64,000 bases of DNA, from NCBI GenBank assembly GCA_004173235.1, contig SEAC01000016.1, positions 124,001-188,000 of the forward strand. Direction: 5' to 3'. The notes under the pieces are model-generated. The model did not search any database. It had not been told where the DNA came from and was given only the letters and a program-made list of their open reading frames with translations. Shown in pieces: positions 25,401 through 32,222 of the stretch (positions within the stretch are counted from its first letter, which is position 1; every line of letters starts with the position of its first letter). The position numbers and the translations under genes were made by a program. This DNA is from Chitinophagaceae bacterium. Its GTDB lineage: Bacteria > Bacteroidota > Bacteroidia > Chitinophagales > Chitinophagaceae.

Positions 25401-26087
25401 GGAAGAGATGGTCTGCGCCGATGCCGAGTTGTATTCAACCGTGCTTCCGGCCCCGAGCGAAACGGTGCCGGTGTAGTTGCCGGCGAAGGTGGATGCCGTC
25501 ACTTTAAGGGTTCCGGAACTGTTCACCGTGATATTTCCGCCGAGCGTAGCGCCGCTGGCGGGAATGAGCGTGCCGTTGAGCGTGGTGGCCACGTTGGTGC
25601 CATAGGCCGTGCTCACGTTGAGAAAAGCGTTGGTGCTGATGGTCACCTTTTTAAAGGTTGTGGTGCTCGTGCCGCTGAGGGTCATTGCCTGTCCTGAAAA
25701 GATAGTGTTCGTCTGGTTGGCGGTGTAGGTATAGGTGCCGTTGTTGGTCCAGTTGCCGGTGATGGTCATTGCGGCTTTGCCCTGGCGGATGGTGCCGTTG
25801 GCGTTGATCGTAACCGGCCCGGAAACCGTCAGGTTTTTGTTGATGGTAAGCGTAACAGCGTTGGCGCCGCCCACTGTGAGGCCCGCACACGCGGAGTTGC
25901 CGCTGATAGTAGGGGCGTTGGCAAAGCTGATGTCGCCGATGACGGCCGCCTTGGTGGAGGAGGGAACACCATTCGTCCAGTTCAGGGAGTTGGACCAGCT
26001 GGTGCTGGCCGTACCCTTCCAACTGGTGCTTTGGCTGAAGGCCGACAGATTCAAAAACACCAGCACGCTCGCGAGCAACATTCTCAT
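19443..26087 (-). CDS. giant repetitive surface protein with T9SS type A sorting domain
   Basis: A 2214-residue secreted protein. It starts with a signal peptide (MRMLLASVLVFLNLSAFS) and then STSWKGTASTSWSNSLNW, a Trp/Asn motif that recurs mid-protein as NWNGSQNSDWNNPNNW near residue 975. Most of the length is degenerate beta-strand repeats rich in Ser, Thr, Gly, Asn and Val, of the kind predicted to form long beta-helices. The last 80 residues are a T9SS type A C-terminal domain (NPVRGNAQLQLSAP, LFDAQGRKLW, GIYFVTLRD, RVVKE), preceded by a VTWTSFTGQ...ELQWRTATETNNAGF module typical of T9SS cargo. The gldKLMN genes at 39.7-44.5 kb encode parts of the matching secretion system. It is likely a surface adhesin or gliding-related filament, but ligand and function are unknown. 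Confidence 0.88.
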   Translation of the reverse strand: MRMLLASVLVFLNLSAFSQSTSWKGTASTSWSNSLNWTNGVPSSTKAAVIGDISFANAPTISGNSACAGLTVGGANAVTLTINKNLTVSGPVTINANGTIRQGKAAMTITGNWTNNGTYTYTANQTNTIFSGQAMTLSGTSTTTFKKVTISTNAFLNVSTAYGTNVATTLNGTLIPASGATLGGNITVNSSGTLKVTASTFAGNYTGTVSLGAGSTVEYNSASAQTISSSYTYSTLRITGSGVRTVSSNLNALTSSAASYGNIYVDAGTLDLQGVNANRGTTTTGGTFSVANGATLKLSGSNFPINYNAYSLSYTSTVEYYGAAQTVSLKTYGNLVLSGSGIKTLPATAFSVANAFTTAGSITANANAGMTVSSGSTLGSGTTFNAGNFAHTLSGNLVNNGTINGGTTTGTISIGGAGSILSGSGAFNFNNLTTVASGVSSSVSAINVAGNLATTGSGVFTHTSGTITMTGGATKTISGSNITLNNLTVSAAGVVSATSGFNLTGNLAVSGSFSSSGILVMNGSGKSITGGGVISINTLSATGTLTANTSFTIGNTLDVTGSLTATACKVTFNGTCLYNGTSNLDSVTLSGTSSLQLAANSTLGIAAALTIGSGTFNTATTKPNTVIFNGAAQNVPGATYDNLVFSGGAKTATGALTVTDDITINNGASLAAGAFSHIVQGNWINNGGFTAGGSTVSFTGTSDATLTGATTFNILTINKTSVTNSVFLANDITTPTLNMTSGVLRTTSKRIIVTSTINFAAGSSILGTIERAHALVSGTDYPFESAQNLVNFTGASGVNGVTVTVATGNVSTFPFGAAINRSYTISVASGTYTSARLRLHYEDVELNGNNEASLQPYRLSGSWTAMGSSGSSSSGNYVEQTGLSTIAGSWTLSATSNVVNWNGSQNSDWNNPNNWSSVQGSPSLPPSANDIVQIGAVAFGSQPTITTAATAKSILFGSAQAVTLTLGASGSLTTQGNISGSWSSNVTHTLNVGAQTLTVNGNILLSDGTSGHAINLGIGTGTVALTGSLTESGGANINFTGAGNLNIGGDFTYSSGTFTPGSGTVTYNGGNFQAVGGVTYNQLVINKTAATATAGSTTSVNGNLTVTAGTFDFSGPTTIAGDVTIANGAFATNRTTIQVSGNWFNNGTYLPNGGTATFTGSGNQSISATSFNKIVINKTGGTATLTGNLTLNSDLLVQAGTLNLSTFTANRNTIGGTLQVTDGAALVVGGSNNFPANYTYYTFGSNSTTTYNGTGTQTVSGISYGNLVLTNGGSNAKTLAASTSVLGNLSISSGATLNGAAHNLSIYGNWSNSGTFTPATGAVLAMGSGKTITGNSTFNKLTVYGSYTVAGSDITFNGALTIVSGGTYNAGAGTAVLYGNLTNSGTLTSSGSTTFAGTQVQTIQLINALVSTSTGIINFEGTFAPVLNSTSTPTFGTLNIRNTGGISPSVAWNVLGPFTIANGASFNGGVSTHTIAGNFTNNGVVTSSGILFFNPSTPKTANLGANSGGNTFSSTGTVNFGGSAALTVSGTPTALANVTIGNTAGVAPSANWSNISGNFTIADNSVFNAGSNTYTLAGDFESAGTLNGGTSRFVFTSATAQMSGSPNTSFYDLTVNSGAVMSVNSDFNVSHDLTINGSIDAANAGVTFNGAMNGNLTGSAASLTLADFDIEKSSGYSLVLQKNVIGVTDLNITSGNLDMGILTITQDAVNTPNTLTIENNARLRIAGSSVLPAFTQYVLDSFSIVEYYGGAQALTPTVTYGSVEITAGAKSTSAGLTLLKHMTITGGSLAGGAFTHNVGGNWTQTGGSFATTGIVNFNGVEAQTVSALSSFNQLTLNNTFGLSLASNVAVAGNLVLTAGKATLGAFDLSVTGNITSSSTNYLVATGNGALVLPLAASGSKLFPVGTTNAYLPATVAFTAGSTGDNISVRVLPAAYLSGTNGGVLTNYAVNATWMISEAVAGGSNATITVQWPASRELPQFSRGSCRFAHYTGSSWDYGTVALNAGGSNPYTVSRSNFTSFSPFSVRMLDAVLPVTWTSFTGQRRNGSDELQWRTATETNNAGFTVEESRDGRSFTALAQVAGAGNSSSEHSYSYTRRNAQGAIYYRIKQTDFDGNATYTSVIRLTDAGGAGLQAVFTANPVRGNAQLQLSAPAAGTVQLSLFDAQGRKLWSNGTRMSAGTQTVQIPMDRQAAGIYFVTLRDAEGAVQTLRVVKE

Positions 26088-26231
26088 AGGATCTTTGTAG
26101 TTTCCGTGAACGGCAAAATTGAAACTTGAGCCCGCCTGATTTTCCCCAACTCGCTGAATCCGCTTATTTTGTCGCTGAAAGAAAGAGGCGTCGTCGGTTG
26201 CCTACGGCTATACTCTTATCTAGTTCGATGC

Positions 26232-27590
26232 ATGACTGCACCTAAATCCGGACTGCGCCTTTTCGACTTTACGATGATCGTCATCTCGCTGGTGATCGGG
26301 ATGGGCATCTTCCGAACGCCGGTCAACGTTGCGCGGGATGCGCCCTCCGTCGGCGTATTCTTTGCCGTTTGGGTGGCAGGCGGCGTCGTAGCGCTGTGCG
26401 GAGCGCTTACCTATGCCGAGATCGGCTCGCGCCTGCCGGTCACCGGGGGCTACTATAAGGTCTTTTCCTACGCCTATCATCCCTCGCTCGCTTTTGCCAT
26501 CAACTGCGTCATCCTCGTTTCCAACGCGGCCTCGCTCGCCGGGGTAGCGCTCATCGGGGGCGAGTATATTTCCGCCGTGGTGGCGCCGGTGGTCGGCGGC
26601 GAAGTAGCGGGCAACAAGTTTTTGCAAATGGCGATCGCCGTAGGCTCCATCGCGCTGTTCTACGGCATCAACCTGCTGGGGCTGCGCCTTAGTGCGCGTA
26701 CGCAAACGGCGTTGATGCTCATCAAGATAACGCTGATCATCCTGCTCATTCTTCCCCTGTTCTTTGCACCAGCTGCCAGCGCGCCTGCCGCTGTGGCCAC
26801 GCTCAGCCCCACCATGAACGACTACCTGCTGGCGTTCGGCAGCGGCCTGGTTGCGGTTTCGTTCACCTATGGCGGCTACCAGCAAACGATCAACTTCGGC
26901 GGCGACGTGCGCAACCCGTCCCGTAACCTGCCGCGCGGCATCTTTTTCGGCATCGCCGTCATCATTACGCTTTACCTGGCCATCAACTGGGCTTATGTGC
27001 ATGTCATTGGTTTCGAGCGCCTCCGCAACCCGGCCACCACCAACATCGCCGCCCTGATGGCTGCTAAGGTGTTTGGCCCCCAGGCCGAGCGGATCCTTTC
27101 GATCTTTCTCTTCCTGGGCGTGCTCGGGTATGTCAATGCCCTCCTGCTGTCGAACCCGCGGGTGATGTATGCGATGAGCGAGGACGGCATTTTGCCGCCT
27201 GCCTTCCGCCGTCGCAACCCCCGCACCGGCGTGCTCGTGCTTTCGCTTTCAGTTTTTGCCGTTCTTTGCCTGCTGATTGTAGGCTGGGCCCGGGAATTCG
27301 ATAAGGTGTTGAGCTTTTCGATTTTCCTTGATTGCTTTGGTATGATCTTATCGGCCGGCAGCATATTCCTGCTGCGCCGCCGCACCCGACACCTCGACGA
27401 AACCGGAATTTTTAAAATGAAGCTGTACCCGGTCCAACCCGTCCTCTTTATTTTTGCGTACCTATTTGTAGCGATTAGCCTGCTGCGGCAACAGACCTTT
27501 CTTTGCCTGATCGGTCTGGGGGTGATGGGCCTGTTCATCGGGCTTTATTTCCTTGCCTTTCGCGGTGTCAAAAAAAATGTGAATGCCTGA
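26232..27590 (+). CDS. APC family amino acid permease
   Basis: Inner-membrane amino acid/polyamine/organocation transporter of 452 residues with about twelve hydrophobic segments. The first helix carries VISLVIGMGIFRTP, the G-x-G-I-F substrate-binding motif of the superfamily, and GALTYAEIGSRLPVTGGYY follows, typical of the LAT/SteT-like branch. The frame is open to a TTG at 26169, but the ATG at 26232 places the start just before the first conserved segment and was chosen. It overlaps the next small gene by eight bases. Substrate cannot be read from the sequence. Confidence 0.88.
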   Translation: MTAPKSGLRLFDFTMIVISLVIGMGIFRTPVNVARDAPSVGVFFAVWVAGGVVALCGALTYAEIGSRLPVTGGYYKVFSYAYHPSLAFAINCVILVSNAASLAGVALIGGEYISAVVAPVVGGEVAGNKFLQMAIAVGSIALFYGINLLGLRLSARTQTALMLIKITLIILLILPLFFAPAASAPAAVATLSPTMNDYLLAFGSGLVAVSFTYGGYQQTINFGGDVRNPSRNLPRGIFFGIAVIITLYLAINWAYVHVIGFERLRNPATTNIAALMAAKVFGPQAERILSIFLFLGVLGYVNALLLSNPRVMYAMSEDGILPPAFRRRNPRTGVLVLSLSVFAVLCLLIVGWAREFDKVLSFSIFLDCFGMILSAGSIFLLRRRTRHLDETGIFKMKLYPVQPVLFIFAYLFVAISLLRQQTFLCLIGLGVMGLFIGLYFLAFRGVKKNVNA

Positions 27591-27900
27591 CGAGATCCTT
27601 CCCGATTCCAACTCCAACGAGCCCCAGCCGCGCCGCCACAGGCGTAGCCATGGCAGTAGCCGAAGCAGTGGCCGCAGCCGCAGCCATCGCAAAAGCTCTG
27701 CTTCTTCCGCTTCCGACAACACCTTTACCCTGGGACAGTTCCTGCTTCTTTTGTGGAGCGCCGCCACGCTCGGCATACTGCTTTACCTGATTGGAGACGT
27801 GCACCGGGCGCCGCTCCCCGCTATCCTCGGACTTGCAGGTGCGGCACTTCTGGGGCTGCTCCTCTTCTTTCGCGGGCTGCGCAAGAAAAAACGCAAGTGA
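27583..27900 (+). CDS. small hypothetical membrane protein, Ser/Arg-rich N terminus
   Basis: A 105-residue frame that overlaps the end of the permease gene by eight bases. Residues 1-45 are polar with alternating Arg, Ser and His (HRRSHGSSRSSGRSRSHRKS), followed by two hydrophobic helices at about 49-68 and 77-95 and a lysine-rich end (RGLRKKKRK). No family is recognised. The overlap with the permease and the coherent topology argue for a real gene that may be co-expressed with it. Confidence 0.6.
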   Translation: MPDEILPDSNSNEPQPRRHRRSHGSSRSSGRSRSHRKSSASSASDNTFTLGQFLLLLWSAATLGILLYLIGDVHRAPLPAILGLAGAALLGLLLFFRGLRKKKRK

Positions 27901-28042
27901 TGGAGCAGTAGAAGAAACGGGTTTTTCATCAGCGACCTGGAGCAAGAAATGAAAACTCTTGTGCAGGTTTCTGGGGTTCCGAAAGGTTTTGGGCGATGGT
28001 GAAAGAAAGGTGCCGCAGGAAAGTAGTACTTCCCGGTTACCA

Positions 28043-28075
28043 ATAAACCAATAAACCAATAAACCAATAGACTTA
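28043..28075. repeat. short tandem repeat of unit ACCAATAA
   Basis: Four near-perfect copies of an eight-base unit (AACCAATA) lie just before the tolC-like gene. Word-like microrepeats of this kind, each with its own sequence, recur in many gaps of the window. Confidence 0.8.
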
Positions 28076-28086
28076 CTTTTACCCGC

Positions 28087-29520
28087 ATGAAAAAGCCCAT
28101 CAGCTGCTTTGCGGTGTTGCTGCTTTGTCTGGCCGCAAGGGGCCAGGAGCAGTGGGACCTGCGGCGCTGCGTCGACTATGCCCTCGCCAACAACATCTCC
28201 GTGCAGCAACAGGATGTTCAGGCCCGCCTCGCGCGGCTCAACTACGACCAGGCCCTGCTTTCGCGCTACCCTAACCTCAACTTCTCCACCAACCTCGGTT
28301 ACAATTCCGGCCGCTCCATCGACCGCACCACCAACCAGTTTACCGACAACCCGTTTGTGTACAACTCGCTGTCGCTGCAGTCGAACGTGGACGTGTTCAA
28401 CTTCTTTTCGAAGCGCAACCTCATCGAGGCCAACCGCATCGAATCGATGGCGGCTGGTGCGTTTGTAGACAAGGTGAAGAACGATATCGCTCTGAACGTG
28501 GCCACCACTTACCTGACGGTGCTGCAGGCGCGCCAGCAGGTGCAGATACTGCGTCTGAAGCAGGCGCAAACGGGCGCACAGCTGGAAGTGGTGCGCAAGC
28601 AGGTGCGCGCGGGCGCTGTGCCCGAGCTCAATGCCGCACAGCTCGAAGCGCAACTGGCGCAGGACAGCTCGAACGTGGTGAATGCAAAAACGTCCGAGAT
28701 TCAGACGATCTACAATCTGAAGGCCCTGCTCGCGCTCGATGCAGCGCAACCCTTCGACGTAACGATGCCACCGGTGGAGCTGATCCCCGTGGAGCCGCTC
28801 GCTTCCCTCCAGCCCGACCTGGTGTACCAGTCGGCCCTGCAAAACCTGCCGCAGCAACGCTTCAACGGGCTCCGCATCCAGGCTGCCCAAAAGAACGTGG
28901 CGGCGGCACGCGGTGCCATGTATCCGAGCGTCACCGCCGGCGTGGGCGTACAGTCCAACTACGTGAGCACCGCGATGCAGCAAAACTTTAAAACCTACAG
29001 CGGCCCCATACCGGTGGGTTACGTGGGCACTACCAACCAGGATGTGTTCACCAACGTTTCCAATTACCTCGTGCCGGACGGGCAGCCCTATAAGAGCAGC
29101 TACTTCACGCAGTTCAACAACAACCTGAGCAAGTTTGCCGGCTTCACTATCAACGTGCCCATCTTCAATGGCGGGCAGGCACGCACGGCCTGGAAAAAGG
29201 CGCAGCTGAACCTCCGCAACCTGGAGCTGCAGCGGAATGCCGACAGCCTCACCATCAAGCAGGACATCTACAAGGCCTACGCCGATGCGCTGAACGCTTT
29301 GGAGAAGTTCAATGCTGCAAGCAAGGCCGTGGATGCCAACCAGCGCGCCTACGACTTTGCTACCAAGCGCTACGGCATCGGCCTTCTCACTACCCTCGAA
29401 CTCCTTACTTCGCAAACCAGCCTGTTCACCGCGCAACTGCAACGCTCCTCCGCCCAGTTCGAATACATATTCCGGATGAAGCTGCTGGAATTTTATAAAG
29501 GACAGGGGTTGAAACTGTAA
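28087..29520 (+). CDS. TolC family outer-membrane efflux protein
   Basis: Outer-membrane channel subunit of 477 residues. It has a signal peptide (MKKPISCFAVLLLCLAARG), then QWDLRRCVDYALANNISVQQQDV, the usual start of the TolC fold, two internal alpha-helical coiled-coil repeats rich in Gln and Ala, and a closing YEYIFRMKLLEFYKG-like helix. TolC trimers dock to a periplasmic adaptor and an inner-membrane pump for export. The adaptor is encoded 120 bases downstream, but no pump follows. Confidence 0.92.
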   Translation: MKKPISCFAVLLLCLAARGQEQWDLRRCVDYALANNISVQQQDVQARLARLNYDQALLSRYPNLNFSTNLGYNSGRSIDRTTNQFTDNPFVYNSLSLQSNVDVFNFFSKRNLIEANRIESMAAGAFVDKVKNDIALNVATTYLTVLQARQQVQILRLKQAQTGAQLEVVRKQVRAGAVPELNAAQLEAQLAQDSSNVVNAKTSEIQTIYNLKALLALDAAQPFDVTMPPVELIPVEPLASLQPDLVYQSALQNLPQQRFNGLRIQAAQKNVAAARGAMYPSVTAGVGVQSNYVSTAMQQNFKTYSGPIPVGYVGTTNQDVFTNVSNYLVPDGQPYKSSYFTQFNNNLSKFAGFTINVPIFNGGQARTAWKKAQLNLRNLELQRNADSLTIKQDIYKAYADALNALEKFNAASKAVDANQRAYDFATKRYGIGLLTTLELLTSQTSLFTAQLQRSSAQFEYIFRMKLLEFYKGQGLKL

Positions 29521-29640
29521 CAGTTTGCAGTTTGGAGTTTATAATTAGCGCTAGGCAACGAAGCAAAGACTCATGACTAGTGAACTCTAGAACATCCGGG
29601 CTCAACTGAAAACCATAAACTAAAAACTGAAAACTTTCTC

Positions 29641-31005
29641 ATGAGCAAAACTGTAAAATGGCTCCTCATCGGCGTTGCAGCGCTACTGGTAGTGCTGGTG
29701 ATCGTAACGGCCATGTCGGGTAAAGACGAAGGCGGCACCAAAGTGGCCGTGGAAAAAGTGACGAAGCGCACCATCACCGAAACCGTGAATGCAAGCGGTA
29801 AGATCTACCCTGAGGTGGAAGTGAAGGTGAGCTCTGATATCTCCGGCGAGATCACCGAGCTGACGGTGCTCGAAGGCGACAGCGTAGTCAAAGGCCAGGT
29901 GCTCGCACGCATCTTCGCCGACATCTACTCCGCTCAGCGCGACCAGGCATCGGCGCAGGTGGCGCAGTCGCAGGCCCAGGTGGCCAACAGTTCGGCCGCC
30001 CTCGCCGCGCTCAAGGCGCAGCTTGACCAGGACCGCAACAACTACAATCGCAACAAGCAGCTATTCGACGACAAAGTGATCTCGAAGGCCGAACTGGAGC
30101 AATTCGAAACGAAGCTCCGTGCATCGCAGTCGCAGTACGACGCGGCGCTGCAGGGAATCCGCGCAGGCCAGGCCGGCGTGCAGGGCTCGCGTACGCAGCT
30201 GCAGATGGCAAATAAGAACCTCAACCGCGCTACCATCGTGGCGCCTATGAACGGCATCGTTTCGCAACTCAATGTGAAGAAAGGCGAGCGCGTGGTAGGC
30301 ACAGCACAAATGGCAGGCACCGAAATGCTCCGAGTGGCCAACATGGGCTCGCTGGAAGTGCGCGTGGACGTGGGTGAGAACGACGTGGTGAAAGTGCACG
30401 TGGGCGACAGCGCCGACGTAATGGTGGATGCCTACAACGCCCGCAAGTTTCGCGGCGTGGTAACGCAGATCGCATCAAGCACCAACAAAACCGGCGGCGC
30501 TACGGCCACCAACGACGTGACCAACTACGAAGTGCACATCCGCCTCGACCCGACGTCGTACGCCGACCTCCTCGATCCCGCGCACCCGCGCAGCTTCCCC
30601 TTCCGCCCCGGCATGAACGCATCGGCCGACATCAAGACCCGCCGCCGCACCGACGTGCTCGCCATCCCCATCACCTCGGTGGCTGCACGCGTGAAAGGCA
30701 GCGATAAAAACCTCGACGACAAGAAGAAAGAAACGAAGAAGGAAGAAGAAGCCGGCATCGATGAAGCCGAGACCGCCGTGAGCGACGAGCTCGAGGAAGT
30801 GGTGTTCGTGCTCACGAAAGACAATAAGGTAGAAAAGCGCGTGGTGAAGACCGGCATCCAGGACATCAACTACATCGAGCTGCTCAGCGGCCTCAACGTG
30901 GGCGAGGAAGTGGTAAGCGCGCCCTTCAACGCCATCAGCAAAAGCCTGAAGAGCGGCGACAAGGTGAAAGTGGTTTCCAAGGACAAACTATTCGACAAGA
31001 AATGA
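29641..31005 (+). CDS. HlyD/MacA-type periplasmic adaptor protein
   Basis: Membrane-fusion subunit of 454 residues that links an inner-membrane pump to a TolC channel. It has one N-terminal membrane anchor (about residues 7-27), a lipoyl-like half (KVSSDISGEITELTVLEGDSVVKGQVL), a long Gln/Ala-rich coiled coil (about 95-185), then the second lipoyl half (ATIVAPMNGIVSQLNVKKGERVVG) and beta-barrel domains. A charged Lys/Glu insert near residues 355-385 interrupts the membrane-proximal part. MacA-like proteins usually precede an ABC pump; here the stop overlaps the start of gpsA instead. Confidence 0.92.
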   Translation: MSKTVKWLLIGVAALLVVLVIVTAMSGKDEGGTKVAVEKVTKRTITETVNASGKIYPEVEVKVSSDISGEITELTVLEGDSVVKGQVLARIFADIYSAQRDQASAQVAQSQAQVANSSAALAALKAQLDQDRNNYNRNKQLFDDKVISKAELEQFETKLRASQSQYDAALQGIRAGQAGVQGSRTQLQMANKNLNRATIVAPMNGIVSQLNVKKGERVVGTAQMAGTEMLRVANMGSLEVRVDVGENDVVKVHVGDSADVMVDAYNARKFRGVVTQIASSTNKTGGATATNDVTNYEVHIRLDPTSYADLLDPAHPRSFPFRPGMNASADIKTRRRTDVLAIPITSVAARVKGSDKNLDDKKKETKKEEEAGIDEAETAVSDELEEVVFVLTKDNKVEKRVVKTGIQDINYIELLSGLNVGEEVVSAPFNAISKSLKSGDKVKVVSKDKLFDKK

Positions 31006-32054
31006 CGACCACCGCACCCCGCACCTACGGCGTGATCGGCAGCGGCAGCTGGGCGACCGCGCTCATCAAGATACTGACCGACAACGGCCACAAGACTCAC
31101 TGGTGGGTGCGCAACGACAAGCAGGGCGACCTCATTCAACGTCGCCGCCACAACCCGAACTACCTGCCCACGGCCTATCTCAACGTGGGCAATCTGCTCA
31201 TTGCAAAAGACGTGAACGAGGTAGTGGAAGCGGCCGACATCCTGGTGCTGGCAGTGCCCTCCGCCTACATCCGCGACGTGCTCGACCAATTGAAGCCCGG
31301 AGCCCTTAAAGAAAAGAAGATCGTATCGGCCATCAAGGGCATCGTGCCCGGCCCCGACGTGCTGCTCAACGAATACCTTGCCGAACACTACGGTGTGCCG
31401 CTGGAGAATTACTTCGCCGTGCTTGGACCCTGCCATGCCGAAGAAGTGGCCGCCGAAAAGCTTTCGTACCTCACCTTCTCGGGTGTGGATGATGCGCTCA
31501 CAGCGGAGATCGCAGCTGCGTTCAAGTCGGCGTACATCAACACCGTTACCAACCACGATATCCTCGGTGTGCAGTACGCCGCGGTGCTCAAGAACATCTA
31601 CGCCCTCGGCGCCGGCATCGCGCACGGCCTCGAGTATGGCGACAACTTCCTGAGCGTATACATCGCCAACAGCGCCGACGAGATGGCGGGCTTCCTCCAG
31701 AAGGCTGGCGTGAAGCACATCGAAGTGGGCAAGCACCATGCAGCACCCGGTGCCACGCAGAAAGACATCAACTATGCGGCCTCCGTATACCTCGGCGACC
31801 TGCTCGTTACCTGCTACTCCCTGTACAGCCGCAACCGCACCTTCGGGGCAATGATCGGCAAAGGGTATACGGTGCAGTCGGCCCAGCTCGAAATGAATAT
31901 GGTGGCCGAGGGCTACAACGCCTGCAAATGCATGCATCACATCAACGAGCGCATTGGCGCCGACATGCCCATCGCTTCTACCATCTACCGCATTCTCTGG
32001 GAAAAGCTCCCACCTGCACAGGGTTTTGAGGAGATTGAAAGCGTACTTATTTGA
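31002..32054 (+). CDS. gpsA: glycerol-3-phosphate dehydrogenase [NAD(P)+]
   Basis: Makes sn-glycerol-3-phosphate from dihydroxyacetone phosphate for phospholipid synthesis. The 350-residue protein has the N-terminal nucleotide-binding GSGSWATA motif (13-20), then AVLGPCHAEEVA and the substrate-binding segment GVQYAAVLKNIYALGAGI, all standard for GpsA. Its ATG overlaps the stop of the adaptor gene (ATGA), so it is probably translated from the exporter mRNA, an unexpected pairing of lipid metabolism with efflux. Confidence 0.93.
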   Translation: MTTTAPRTYGVIGSGSWATALIKILTDNGHKTHWWVRNDKQGDLIQRRRHNPNYLPTAYLNVGNLLIAKDVNEVVEAADILVLAVPSAYIRDVLDQLKPGALKEKKIVSAIKGIVPGPDVLLNEYLAEHYGVPLENYFAVLGPCHAEEVAAEKLSYLTFSGVDDALTAEIAAAFKSAYINTVTNHDILGVQYAAVLKNIYALGAGIAHGLEYGDNFLSVYIANSADEMAGFLQKAGVKHIEVGKHHAAPGATQKDINYAASVYLGDLLVTCYSLYSRNRTFGAMIGKGYTVQSAQLEMNMVAEGYNACKCMHHINERIGADMPIASTIYRILWEKLPPAQGFEEIESVLI

Positions 32055-32058
32055 GTGG

Positions 32059-32150
32059 ATGGGGTAATGGGGCTCGCTTCGGCTGCGCTCAGCGTCACAG
32101 GCGCTGTCGGTTGCAATGCACTCAACCCCACGAAGCGAAGCGAAGGCGGG
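32059..32150. repeat. left direct repeat bracketing the MBOAT/SGNH pair
   Basis: Contains ATGGGGTAATGGGG (32059-32072) followed by CGAAGCGAAGCGAAGGCGGG (32131-32150). The same two elements recur in the same order and orientation at 34609-34672, on the other side of the MBOAT and SGNH genes. The stretch between them here also holds a GCTTCGGCTGCGCTCAGCG motif of a kind repeated elsewhere in the window. Confidence 0.75.
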
Positions 32151-32222
32151 GGGTGATGCGACACGGTGCGTAGCCAACGACAAACCACAAACCACAAACC
32201 ACAACGCCAAACCCCTTCCTCC

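Noticed and set aside
27568-29442. 624-residue open frame on the minus strand
   Set aside because: Antisense to the tolC-like gene and the small membrane protein gene; no domain, and composition rich in Leu, His, Val and Arg as in a shadow frame.
30870-32210. 446-residue open frame on the minus strand
   Set aside because: Antisense to gpsA and the end of the adaptor gene; the sequence has no recognisable domain.
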